Positions 7,889-15,780 of a stretch of 23,046 nucleotides of DNA are shown piece by piece. Positions within the stretch are counted from its first letter, which is position 1; each line of letters begins with the position of its first letter. This DNA is from a virus. Position numbers and translations under genes: made by a program. The stretch spans positions 1 to 23,046 of IMG/VR virus record IMGVR_UViG_3300010885_025055; one strand, 5' to 3'. The notes under the pieces were generated by a model that was not told the origin of the DNA, searched no databases, and saw nothing but the letters and a program-made list of their open reading frames with translations.

Positions 7889-9841
7889 TTAGCCTTTTTG
7901 CACACCGACTATTTTTCGGTCTTGGTAGGGGTTAGCTTTCTCTCCGCGGGTGTTATAGAAGTCTGCACGTTTTGTGAGTCCCTCCTCAGTTGTATCGTCG
8001 TTGGTTGCCGCAACCATCGTGCCGTCATCGAGGTGCAAGATGATCGGGTCACCCTTCTTGATGCCTTCTGCCTTAATCTTCCGCTTGATCTCGCGTGAGA
8101 ATCCAACACTCCCACCGTTATCAGTCTGATCCACGAGTTTATTCTCATGGTCTCCTTTACCCATCTTTGTGTTGGAATCCATGTAGGGATCGGATTTATA
8201 TCCGTAGGTTGTTCCTACGGCATCAATAGGGATTACGGGATTATTGTTCGCCTGCCCGTGGAACCAGTTATAGATAGGCCCGTGCTTTGGTGCTGGCTTA
8301 TTAAAGAGAGAGGAGGCATCGGCACCCTGCTGGTACTTCTTCATCGCGGAATCAAGTCGGTCTGCTGCCTCCTTTGGGGTAGATGGAGGGCCGGAAGGGT
8401 AGGTGTCATGTCCGATTTTACCTCCCGACAGAACCTGCACTTGAATCCCCTCCGCTTTGGTTGCGGCTTTATTGGAATCAGTCGCCTCTTGCGTATCGGT
8501 AGGGGTTGCCGCGTAAGGCCCAAAGGTGCCTCCGACCAAGTGAGCCTTCACACCACGAGCAACATCGGTGACGATCTGAGTTTCCGGCTTGAGGTTGCCC
8601 CCATTTTCGGACATCTCTAACCTTTTCTTTTCAAGCGTCTTGAGTTGGTCATCTAAGAATGGAGCCGGAACCGTAGACATCAGTTGGATCTGAGTTGCGT
8701 AGTATGCCTTGCCGACATCACTCCCATCGGTAGGCGGGAAACTGTCCACCTTACTCTGACCGTTTTTGCGGTTGATCTCTCCCTGCGGAGTTCCGAGATA
8801 TGGTTGCGCCACATATTTGTAGACGGCATTCCGCACATCGGATGGCATATTTTGGAATATCGTGTCTTTCTCAAGTTGGTTAACGCTAGTGAGAGTTCCC
8901 GACTTGAACTGATCCATGTAATGACCCGCCATCGTCCATACGGTGTCGTTAGCCATTGCCGTTCCCGACTTTGCTAGTTTTTTGACATGTTCCGCGTCGA
9001 GATTGCCAATCCCGACCTCTTTGTCTGCTGCATCTTGTAACCTCTTGAGGGTTGGGCCTTGAACATCTTTTGATTGCCCCGTCATGAATTGGTCGTTTTC
9101 AGCTTGAAGTCCCTGCACCCATCCCAGTGTTTCACCGCGGGTTTGTATTGCTGTTTGGAACGAGATTACCTGCGACTTAGAGAAGTTGCCTTTACTCTGA
9201 TAGGCATCCAGCAATGGCTTGAGACCTTCCACCTCTTTGGGTGTTTTTGCGGTTGTAAGTTTATTACTGAAATCTTGCGTTGCGATTGCAGCATCCTCTT
9301 GTTGCTGGTTGACAAAGGCTTGAGTGCTCGCCTGCTGCATGCCCGTGTGGAAAACACGCATGGCATGTGGGATCATTACCTTCATTTCTCGGTTATCTAG
9401 TCCGTTCTGACCATTATGACCATTAAGCAACTTTTCTCCATCTGAACCAAATGCCTGCACATATGCAGCGGGCCATTGAGCTACCGGAAGGTTGGCGCGG
9501 AGTTCGTTGTATCTGTTAGTTGCTGCCGTCTCGTTTTGCGTCAGCTTGATAAGACCGGAATCGTAAGCGAGCTTCTGCCCTTTCTGCTTGTCATAGGAAT
9601 CCATCTGCATGGCAGTTCCGGCAATCTCAGAAGTTGTCCGTGCCGTTGCGTTTCCGATTGCTGCTTGTGCATCGTACTTGAGTCCGGCATTGCGTGGGTC
9701 TTGCATGACCCCTTGGAACCCGCGAGCGATCTCTCCTTTCGCTTGATCTCCGACTTGATCGGTTGGGAATCGGTAGTCTGCAATAGGGGTAAACACACCC
9801 TGCGGGGCATTGGGCACTTCTTTTAACGGGATGACTGCCAT
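7889..9841 (-). CDS. Internal virion protein, T7 gp15-like position
   Basis: A 650-residue soluble protein, rich in Gln, Ala, Asp and Lys, with predicted helices and no membrane segment. It lies between the gp14-like gene and the giant ejection protein, the position of T7 gp15 (747 residues), so an inner-core or ejected channel component is inferred. The N-terminus begins MAVIPLKEVPNAPQGVFTPI. The last 90 residues form a separate-looking part with VGFSREIKRKIKAEGIKKG followed by DPIILHLDDGTMVAA, which looks like a small beta-rich domain. I recognise no catalytic motif. Only a weak AAAGAA purine stretch precedes the ATG. The TAA stop is 7 bases before the next ATG. Confidence 0.7.
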   Translation of the reverse strand: MAVIPLKEVPNAPQGVFTPIADYRFPTDQVGDQAKGEIARGFQGVMQDPRNAGLKYDAQAAIGNATARTTSEIAGTAMQMDSYDKQKGQKLAYDSGLIKLTQNETAATNRYNELRANLPVAQWPAAYVQAFGSDGEKLLNGHNGQNGLDNREMKVMIPHAMRVFHTGMQQASTQAFVNQQQEDAAIATQDFSNKLTTAKTPKEVEGLKPLLDAYQSKGNFSKSQVISFQTAIQTRGETLGWVQGLQAENDQFMTGQSKDVQGPTLKRLQDAADKEVGIGNLDAEHVKKLAKSGTAMANDTVWTMAGHYMDQFKSGTLTSVNQLEKDTIFQNMPSDVRNAVYKYVAQPYLGTPQGEINRKNGQSKVDSFPPTDGSDVGKAYYATQIQLMSTVPAPFLDDQLKTLEKKRLEMSENGGNLKPETQIVTDVARGVKAHLVGGTFGPYAATPTDTQEATDSNKAATKAEGIQVQVLSGGKIGHDTYPSGPPSTPKEAADRLDSAMKKYQQGADASSLFNKPAPKHGPIYNWFHGQANNNPVIPIDAVGTTYGYKSDPYMDSNTKMGKGDHENKLVDQTDNGGSVGFSREIKRKIKAEGIKKGDPIILHLDDGTMVAATNDDTTEEGLTKRADFYNTRGEKANPYQDRKIVGVQKG

Positions 9842-9860
9842 GTGATTTCTTTGCTAGGGG

Positions 9861-10667
9861 TTAGTGAGACCCCAACTTGGTAAAGTAGGGAGTTGACGTA
9901 TATTGAACTCCACCTGCATTTGAGTAAGTCTTTGGAGCATTCATAAGAGATCCGGTGTCGTTGCGAGCGTAGTACGCGGCAGATCCAAAAGAGGATGCTG
10001 CTTGCCCTATGCTGGAGATTGCGGAGGAGATGCCTCCCATTGCTGTGGCATCTGCTGCATTGTTAGCGGCCTGCTGCTGGACGTTGGCACCCATAATGCC
10101 CATTTTCTGTGACCAATCTGCCATTGCGCCCGCGTACTGAAACTGCTTCGCGGTCTCGCGGGTGAGTGTTGCTTGATAGGAGGACATGGCACCCTTCCAA
10201 TCGGTGTCCATTGCCTGCAAGTTGGTGTTGTAGGCTTGATCCATGCGGGCAAGTTGCTGCTGCCCTGCATTATATGCTGCTACGACCACGGGGGCACCGG
10301 AATCAACAGTCACGCCACTGGCACCATAGGATGCCTTTGCAGCAGAGTTGACCACTTCATCCTGCTGAATCATCCGACTTCCCTGCTCAAAACCCACGCT
10401 CTCGGTTGTTCGTGCAGACTGATGGTATGCCTTAGCATTTGCATCAGAGACATCTGCCTGCGCCATCGCGGACTTGTAGTTAAGGTCGGCTTGAAACTTA
10501 GAGACTGCTGCCTGTGCGTTGACCTGCTGCTTTTGCAAAGCTGCGTTGGATGCCGCGGCACCCCTCTGTGCTCCGGCAGACTGCTGTGAAGAGTAGATGG
10601 AGTAAGCTCCACCACCGACAGCGGCAGCAGCAGTGACTCCCAATGCAATGGTGCTTACGGGGAACAT
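9861..10667 (-). CDS. Internal virion protein, T7 gp14-like
   Basis: 268 residues. The N-terminus has a hydrophobic segment (residues about 5-25, FPVSTIALGVTAAAAVGGGA) followed by a long Ala/Gln-rich helical region (about 30-200) and a Gly/Ser-rich C-terminus. Size, an N-terminal hydrophobic helix, Ala/Gln coiled coil, and position directly before the two larger internal proteins match T7 gp14, the ejection protein that reaches the outer membrane. The function is inferred from these features. A strong GGGAGG Shine-Dalgarno lies 7 bases before the ATG, and the start overlaps the end of the upstream cupin-like gene by 13 bases. Confidence 0.72.
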   Translation of the reverse strand: MFPVSTIALGVTAAAAVGGGAYSIYSSQQSAGAQRGAAASNAALQKQQVNAQAAVSKFQADLNYKSAMAQADVSDANAKAYHQSARTTESVGFEQGSRMIQQDEVVNSAAKASYGASGVTVDSGAPVVVAAYNAGQQQLARMDQAYNTNLQAMDTDWKGAMSSYQATLTRETAKQFQYAGAMADWSQKMGIMGANVQQQAANNAADATAMGGISSAISSIGQAASSFGSAAYYARNDTGSLMNAPKTYSNAGGVQYTSTPYFTKLGSH

Positions 10668-11137
10668 GGCAGTGCCTCCCGTGTTAGGTACGACTGCCGG
10701 AACCCCTGCGGCAATAGATCGTTATCAAAGTAGGTGATTTCCTCCGCAATGACATCGGGGTCAGTCTCGTTGGTGGGATTGGCATGGATAGTCATGAGGA
10801 TCGAGTCCTCGTGGAAAATGATGACCCTGCAACGATCCGGCACGGTGATCTCCATGTGGGGGGCATCAAGCATCACATGGTCACCTTTTTCGTTCACCAC
10901 CTCGATCTTGCCCTTGAGAAGCAGGAACGGGTGCTGAGTCTTGTGGGTGCGGGTGCACCACAACTGACCAGCAGGAACATTTCCCTGTCGTACATAGAGA
11001 CCCTCCGTGAAGTGGTGGATCATCTCAAAGTCTGCCTGCGGGAGTTTCGCGCATTCTCCTGCTAGAATGTCCATCTTCCTCTTGTGAGTGATAGGAGTGG
11101 TAGCGAGATCCATGAGTCGTTCTTGTAGCATAACCAT
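10655..11137 (-). CDS. Cupin-like protein in tail operon
   Basis: 160 residues. Residues about 43-120 read as a small beta-barrel of cupin/RmlC type: HFTEGLYVRQGNVPAG, then HPFLLLKGKIEVVNEKG, then VTVPDRC-like turns and a final HANPTNETDPD. The GxI(E)V after a PFLLLKG strand is the usual second cupin motif. Such genes recur next to podovirus tail genes, but their role is not established. Candidate metal ligands (several His) are present, but a complete canonical ligand set is not obvious. GAGGTG lies 11 bases before the first ATG. A second in-frame ATG two codons later could also be used. Confidence 0.65.
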   Translation of the reverse strand: MVMLQERLMDLATTPITHKRKMDILAGECAKLPQADFEMIHHFTEGLYVRQGNVPAGQLWCTRTHKTQHPFLLLKGKIEVVNEKGDHVMLDAPHMEITVPDRCRVIIFHEDSILMTIHANPTNETDPDVIAEEITYFDNDLLPQGFRQSYLTREALPCSP

Positions 11138-11154
11138 ATATACACCTCAAGCCA

Positions 11155-13581
11155 CTACTGACCCGCCTCCGAGGAATCCCAACTTGCCGCAATAGCCACC
11201 ACGGTGAGGGGCATCGGGAGGGTCTGCCGGATACTGATATCCACACCATCCTTCCAGTTGGAAGAGACCGAGACACGTTGGTATCCGAGGATGACCGGAG
11301 GGAGTTCATCCATGTCGTCGGAGAGGTGCCTGCTCACTAGCGGGAACCATGTCACCCCATCGGACGAGTACTCGCCCGCGAGAGAATTATAGACCTTCAC
11401 ATTCATCTTGTTGATCCGCATCCGGCGACCTGCGGAAGTGCCGTCTTGCAAATCCTTCTGCAACATCATCGGCGTAAGCGTCGAGGTGTAGGGTAGTCCA
11501 ATCAGCACGGAGGAGGCAGGAGACTGCAAGGTGATGCTTCCGGACACTACGGTCGGTTGCGTCACAATAAGCGATCCTACGGCATTGTCGCTCCATACAG
11601 ACACGGTCTGACCCTCTAAGTGAGAGAGTCCTGTGATAGTGGATGTGGGAGATCCGAACGTCTTCAGCACTGCGGCATCGAGATACCACCAGTTGGAGGT
11701 GTCGGCATTGTCGAGAGCATCGCGCATTCCAACTCGGAAACGCTCGATATAGCGGACGGTAGCCCCATTAATGACTCGTTTCACGGACACATAGACTTCG
11801 TCTTCACCATTCACTCCGTTGATGGTGGCAACCGATTCAAAGGATCCACCACTCGTGGTGTGCCTGCTAAATCCGACCACCTGCTGCTCGCGTTCGTAGG
11901 TCATGCTGACCAGTTGCCCGTCCGTGCGGACAATCCAAAGGAGGGCATCCGGCACACGTTGGTAGGCTTGCTCCACGATCCCTCCGCGGGTCGTGTGTTC
12001 CGCGAGTGCGGTGATGTCGTTACTGACCCATGTCTCCGAGTTCCATGTGTAGACGAACTCGCGCAACTTCCGGCCCATCTTTTGGAGGTAGATGACGGTG
12101 TCGTTGATGATGAGGGCAGGTAGTCCGGCAGACCCGTACTTGCTCTGCCGCTTTGCCAGCACGTTGGTCGGGGTGAGGGGTCTAGTCCCATCGGAAGAGG
12201 AGAGAGACCACTCGTCTTGGGTGGTGCCGACCAGCAGGCCCGTCTTACTGGTTAGCCACTGGATGCGCCCACCGGAGTTACTGGCAAGCGTGAAGGAGTA
12301 GGAATCGGAGTCGTAGGCACCCTGCCGGAAGTTTTCAAAGTCGTTGGTGTACGATCCCCAAATGGTGGAAGGGGCCGCGGAGGTGCCCGCGTAGATGATC
12401 CGAGACTCGTGGATGGAGCAGGAGGATGGGTATCCGTTTGCAGCGGAGAATGCTCCTTCCTTCCAAATCGTCGTGGTTGTTGCCGATCCGAGAGTTTTCA
12501 CAACCTGTGCGGTGACAACCGTTGGGGAGGTGTAACCCGTCACCCTCACGAATCCTTTCAATGTCGCATCGATGGGATTGAAAACGACACGCGGTGCTGT
12601 TGACGCACCCGTGATGGATGATCCCGCCACCACAAGACGCATGAGGCAGGTGGCGACCACCTCGCCGGAGGAGATCGCGTTGTAGTCGTTCTTACTGGAA
12701 TAGGTGCGAATCGTTCTCCAGTTGGTTCCGTTATCGTCAGACTGCTGGAGGGAAATGGTTGCCGTCCACGTTCCGAAAGTTTGAAGAGACCATTTGCCGA
12801 GCACCGTGATGGCAGTCGTGCCCGCGGTGTTGACTAGAAGAGATTGGTCGATGAGTTGGGTCGGGTTCGGGTGTGCGAGTTCCCAATAGGATCCCACATG
12901 GTTGGCGTTGAAGGTGGCAGTGGATGCCGTGAGTGAGATGGTTCCCGTCAATGCGGAGGGGAGGAGTGTCGTGCTGGTCGCATTGATGTCACCCATCGGT
13001 GCCCATGCCCACGGGATTTCACCCACTGTGAAGGGAGGGTTGTTAGAGTTGGTTGCCCAATAGGAAAGACGCATCGGAGGGTAGGAGGGGTGCGTGATGT
13101 AGGTCACGTTGTTCACCTGCACGATGGCAACAGACCGGAGATCGCTTTCGGTGTAGGGCACCGGAGTGCCTACTGAGCCGGAGGATGCAGCATAGACGGG
13201 CGCGGTGGCAGTGGAGGCGTAGGTGATCCCGATTGCCTCAAGCACGGATGTGGTCGTGTAGGCGACACCGTTCCATGTTGCGGAAACGGGGTGCGTCATG
13301 AGGGCACCATCCTTCCAAAACCTCATGTATCCCACTCCCAACTCCAGCACGATGCGGTTGGCATCGGAAAGGTTCAAACCAATCAAACGGCACCGAGTTG
13401 CCGATGTTTTTGCCGATCCTAAATACTCTGTGCCGGATCTCCTATTAGCAGGCCCGTAGGGGGTGATGAGATAGTTCTCTAAGGTAGAGCAACCGGAGCG
13501 ATATTTGTCGAGGTTGGTACGCGAGGAGAGGTAGGGACTTAACTCTCCCGCGTTAAAGGAGGAAATGAGGTCGTGGATCAC
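11155..13581 (-). CDS. Tail tubular protein B (tail nozzle), T7 gp12-like
   Basis: 808 residues, close to T7 gp12 (794). The N-terminus carries the family hallmark: FNAGELSPYLSSRTNLDKY, then GCSTLENYLITPYGPANRR and SGTEYLG (residues about 9-55). The rest is beta-rich, with repeated Thr/Ser/Gly strands typical of the beta-propeller nozzle. It forms the distal tail tube through which DNA leaves. The start codon is GTG, overlapping the stop of tubular A as GTGA. GGAGG lies about 10 bases upstream, inside the preceding gene, which supports this start. Confidence 0.9.
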   Translation of the reverse strand: MIHDLISSFNAGELSPYLSSRTNLDKYRSGCSTLENYLITPYGPANRRSGTEYLGSAKTSATRCRLIGLNLSDANRIVLELGVGYMRFWKDGALMTHPVSATWNGVAYTTTSVLEAIGITYASTATAPVYAASSGSVGTPVPYTESDLRSVAIVQVNNVTYITHPSYPPMRLSYWATNSNNPPFTVGEIPWAWAPMGDINATSTTLLPSALTGTISLTASTATFNANHVGSYWELAHPNPTQLIDQSLLVNTAGTTAITVLGKWSLQTFGTWTATISLQQSDDNGTNWRTIRTYSSKNDYNAISSGEVVATCLMRLVVAGSSITGASTAPRVVFNPIDATLKGFVRVTGYTSPTVVTAQVVKTLGSATTTTIWKEGAFSAANGYPSSCSIHESRIIYAGTSAAPSTIWGSYTNDFENFRQGAYDSDSYSFTLASNSGGRIQWLTSKTGLLVGTTQDEWSLSSSDGTRPLTPTNVLAKRQSKYGSAGLPALIINDTVIYLQKMGRKLREFVYTWNSETWVSNDITALAEHTTRGGIVEQAYQRVPDALLWIVRTDGQLVSMTYEREQQVVGFSRHTTSGGSFESVATINGVNGEDEVYVSVKRVINGATVRYIERFRVGMRDALDNADTSNWWYLDAAVLKTFGSPTSTITGLSHLEGQTVSVWSDNAVGSLIVTQPTVVSGSITLQSPASSVLIGLPYTSTLTPMMLQKDLQDGTSAGRRMRINKMNVKVYNSLAGEYSSDGVTWFPLVSRHLSDDMDELPPVILGYQRVSVSSNWKDGVDISIRQTLPMPLTVVAIAASWDSSEAGQ

Positions 13582-14171
13582 GCGAGCATTCCTCCGAACC
13601 TGCTACGCACAAGTGGTGAGTTGAGCCACGGTTCAATCTTGCGAGGGCGGGTGGAGTTGGCATCGATGCGTCCTGCCTCGGCGATCGCCACCTTAAACTC
13701 CCCTAAAAGTTGGTTCTTGAGGTCGAGAGATCCGGCAAGCGGTTTGGCAAGCTCGGCAGCTAGACGCAGGGCAAACACTTCCACAAAAGATGGTGTGAAT
13801 GTAGACGCATTGGGGGCGTTGGAGATGTACGCGATGGATGCAGCTTCCTCATCGGTGAGTAGGGTGGATCCGTTGATCTCGTAATTGGCAATGGCATCGG
13901 TCGAAGAGAAGCTATTGAACTTCACGATGCGGGCAAAGTCAGCAGGGAGTTGATAGGAATAGTTCCAATCGAAAATAGGTGCCACAGAGTTCCGCGACAA
14001 GTTGGCGAGCACGGTGGCAAAGTTCCATGTGTTCTGCATCAGCACTTGAGCGAGAACAACCGGATAGAAGAGTTTGCAGAAACGGGATTCCAACGTGTTG
14101 TCATCAAGGCTAGTGATCGACTGATCTCCGATTTTGGAGAGTGCGAGATTGCAGATGGTCGTTGAATCCAT
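13578..14171 (-). CDS. Tail tubular protein A (head-tail adaptor), T7 gp11-like
   Basis: 197 residues, the same size as T7 gp11 (196). The N-terminus ICNLALSKIGDQSITSLDD, then the cysteine/tyrosine stretch FCKLFYPVVLAQVL and TWNFATVLANL, matches the adaptor family that docks on the portal and receives the nozzle. It is immediately upstream of tubular B with a 4-base overlap. It has no Shine-Dalgarno: the bases before the ATG are a T-rich terminator tail and ACATTTTCTCT, so initiation may depend on something else. It is the first gene after the capsid terminator. Confidence 0.85.
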   Translation of the reverse strand: MDSTTICNLALSKIGDQSITSLDDNTLESRFCKLFYPVVLAQVLMQNTWNFATVLANLSRNSVAPIFDWNYSYQLPADFARIVKFNSFSSTDAIANYEINGSTLLTDEEAASIAYISNAPNASTFTPSFVEVFALRLAAELAKPLAGSLDLKNQLLGEFKVAIAEAGRIDANSTRPRKIEPWLNSPLVRSRFGGMLA

Positions 14172-14188
14172 AGAGAAAATGTTGGGTT

Positions 14189-14227
14189 AAAAGAAAGGGG
14201 TGGAGTCCCGTGATGAGACCCCACCCC
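14189..14227 (-). terminator. Intrinsic terminator after the capsid gene
   Basis: On the minus strand, arm 14227-14215 (GGGGTGGGGTCTC) pairs with arm 14209-14197 (GGGACTCCACCCC) in a 13-bp stem with two G-U pairs and a 5-base loop, followed directly by TTTCTTTT. The strong GC stem plus T-tract 15 bases after the capsid stop is a textbook Rho-independent terminator. The two wobble pairs form only in minus-strand RNA, which confirms the direction. T7 has its main late terminator at the same place, after gene 10. Confidence 0.87.
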
Positions 14228-14241
14228 CGACTTGGGAGGAA

Positions 14242-15174
14242 CTACTGCTTGGTCGTGTCCGTGAGGATCGTCACCACACCGTTGTCAAGCAGACGGGTGG
14301 CACCGATGACCGCGGTGGAACGAATTGCCAGACCGTGGCTCAAGTCAGCGCGAATATCCATGTAGGTCTTGCGTCCACCGTCCACGAGAACGAGAGCGTT
14401 CTTGTGATAGGCGAAGCAGGTACGGAGCTTCGGAGTGCCTGCCGTGGTGAGACCCTCATAGCGGATCACCTTGAAACCGAGGAAGGAATCAACCTGTCCA
14501 TCCACAAGAGCGCGAACGCTATTATAGAGTTGGTTGGTAACCTCTGTCGTGCTCAAGAGATCGGCGATCTCAGCGGCACTGATAACGAGCACTCGATCCT
14601 CAAGAGGAACCTCTGCGGAATCCAACTTGAACTTGGCATAACGCACCTTGTCGATGGTCAAGCCACTGTTGACTGCGGTGCCACCAAAGGGAACGCGATT
14701 GACTGCGATCTGCTGGTTGGTCGTGTCGTAGGCAACAGACGATGTCGTCTGGATACCGGAGGAGCTGGAGGCAGTTTGAGTAGCGGAACCTGTGGCAGCA
14801 GTGTTGATGATGCTGTCCACGGTACGGTTATACGCGGCGACTTGACTCTGCATGATCTCACTGGTTGGGTTGGAAACCGAACCGAGGAAGATTTCGTCGA
14901 ATTCGTCAACAATGTTGGCGACATCGTAAGGAGTCGGGTAGGCCCAACGGGTTGGCATCGTGATGTCGATGGTAGGAGTCGCCACGTTCTTTGCGGTGAC
15001 TGCTGCCATGCTGATCTTGTCCAACTGGTTGAAGCGGACTGCGGCACCGGATGCGGTGACGAGTTTGACACGCTCTTTCAAGCGGGAATCAAGCTGCTGG
15101 AGGAGGAGCTGCCAGCTATTCTCGTAAGCGATTACGAAATGCTGATCAATCTGAGTGAGGTTTGTCTGAGGCAT
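14242..15174 (-). CDS. Major capsid protein
   Basis: 310 residues, preceded by the scaffold gene and followed by the tail adaptor, the standard order for podoviruses. The sequence fits an HK97-fold capsid protein of T7-like or related type: an N-terminal helical part (QIDQHFVIAYENSWQLLLQQ), a central P-domain-like helix containing EIMQSQVAAYNRTVDSI (about residues 105-122), and a C-terminal KTYMDIRADLSHGLAIRSTA followed by GATRLLDNGVVTIL. The shell role is inferred from order plus this pattern. The start has no close Shine-Dalgarno, only GGAG about 18 bases upstream. The mRNA leader is long, with the nearest putative promoter about 200 bases upstream. Confidence 0.85.
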   Translation of the reverse strand: MPQTNLTQIDQHFVIAYENSWQLLLQQLDSRLKERVKLVTASGAAVRFNQLDKISMAAVTAKNVATPTIDITMPTRWAYPTPYDVANIVDEFDEIFLGSVSNPTSEIMQSQVAAYNRTVDSIINTAATGSATQTASSSSGIQTTSSVAYDTTNQQIAVNRVPFGGTAVNSGLTIDKVRYAKFKLDSAEVPLEDRVLVISAAEIADLLSTTEVTNQLYNSVRALVDGQVDSFLGFKVIRYEGLTTAGTPKLRTCFAYHKNALVLVDGGRKTYMDIRADLSHGLAIRSTAVIGATRLLDNGVVTILTDTTKQ

Positions 15175-15373
15175 GATAGTAGGTGGGTGTGTCTCCGCGG
15201 GTTGGTTAGCGGAAACGAGTTTGGATTGATGTCCGGTCTGCTCTGATTGTCCCTAATGGGGTCAGTCTCAATCGGGTCACTCCACCTACATGGGCCGAAG
15301 ATTTGGTTATCCTTCGATGGCGTTGAAATGTCTATACACCTATCGGCATGCCAACGCAAGCCGGACTAGTTAC

Positions 15374-15387
15374 GAACTGGACATCTC
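15374..15387 (-). promoter_or_regulatory. Putative phage promoter motif, copy upstream of capsid
   Basis: Minus-strand GAGATGTCCAGTTC, identical to the copy at 859-872 ahead of the tailspike. It lies 200 bases before the capsid ATG and directly after an 11-bp hairpin. The position corresponds to T7 promoter phi10, ahead of the capsid gene. Confidence 0.5.
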
Positions 15388-15390
15388 ATT

Positions 15391-15419
15391 GCACTTTACA
15401 CTCGGTTTGTGTAGAGTGC
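15391..15419. other. 11-bp hairpin beside the promoter-like motif
   Basis: Arms 15391-15401 (GCACTTTACAC) and 15409-15419 (GTGTAGAGTGC) pair over 11 positions around loop TCGGTTT. The single non-Watson-Crick position is U-G in plus-strand RNA but an A-C mismatch in minus-strand RNA, so the fold is slightly better on the plus strand. No T-tract follows on either side, so it is not a standard terminator. A processing site or structured 5' end is possible. Confidence 0.45.
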
Positions 15420-15530
15420 CCCCACACCTCCTACTTTCAATTAAAGCGGACTGATCATCCGTAGGTCTGGGAATACTCGGACGTTGAGGGAAAGAGGGGT
15501 TGCTGGCGACCATCACCAGATGACTTCCTA

Positions 15531-15565
15531 CTAAGCTGGATAACGCGGGTTACCGAAACGCTTAG
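15531..15565. other. Branched hairpin upstream of the tRNA-like element
   Basis: CTAAGC (15531-15536) pairs with GCTTAG (15560-15565). Inside it TAAC (15541-15544) pairs with GTTA (15549-15552) around GCGG. It ends 10 bases before the tRNA-like element. The stems are short, so it could be fortuitous. Confidence 0.3.
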
Positions 15566-15575
15566 ACAGTTCAAT

Positions 15576-15643
15576 CACCGATTCATCCAGTGGTAGGATC
15601 CCGTGCTTATCGGGAAACGAGTGTTCGATTCACTCATCGGTTG
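15576..15643 (+). tRNA. tRNA-like cloverleaf, possibly degenerate tRNA-Lys(CTT)
   Basis: A 68-base plus-strand sequence folds as a cloverleaf: acceptor CACCGAT/ATCGGTT (6 of 7 pairs, C1-T72 mismatched), D-arm ATCC/GGAT with loop AGTGGTA (A14, G18-G19 and A21 equivalents present), anticodon arm CCCG/CGGG with loop TGCTTAT, a 4-base variable region, and T-arm GAGTG/CACTC with the canonical loop TTCGATT. Odd points: base 26 is absent, the anticodon stem has 4 pairs (5 only if the D-stem gives up a base), the base before the anticodon is G rather than the near-universal T, and no CCA is encoded. Read literally, the anticodon is CTT. It lies opposite in strand to all confident protein genes. A decayed tRNA or tRNA mimic is as likely as a working tRNA. 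Confidence 0.45.
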
Positions 15644-15651
15644 ATTAAACT

Positions 15652-15681
15652 ATTATAAGTAATTTATTGCCAATAAGTAAT
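15652..15681. repeat. ATAAGTAAT direct repeat in AT-rich stretch
   Basis: ATAAGTAAT occurs at 15655-15663 and 15673-15681, an 18-base period. On the minus strand this stretch also contains a perfect TATAAT (15657-15652), about 480 bases before the capsid start, but no good -35 box at 16-18 bases. It could be an AT-rich promoter or operator. The evidence is weak. Confidence 0.35.
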
Positions 15682-15780
15682 GCGGAGTTAAGAGGATTTC
15701 ATGGAGCGAATCCAATAAGATTGTTTATCCTGTGCACTTGAAATCCCCTCATAGGGTCATTTGGGCGCACGGATCTAATC

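Noticed and set aside
14172-14260. T7 gene 10B-like frameshift extension of the capsid protein
   Set aside because: No slippery heptamer was seen before the stop, and the region after it is a terminator, not coding sequence.
14200-15246. 348-codon open frame on the plus strand, antisense to the capsid gene
   Set aside because: It mirrors the capsid coding frame, spans the terminator and leader, and has no recognisable domain. Long antisense frames are common opposite GC-biased codons.
15132-15359. 75-codon minus-strand frame overlapping the capsid start
   Set aside because: It overlaps the capsid coding sequence in another frame, has no ribosome-binding site and shows no protein-like pattern.
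15576-15643. tRNA-like element as an integration (attP) site
   Set aside because: No integrase, excisionase or repressor gene is visible in the window and the whole layout is lytic-type.
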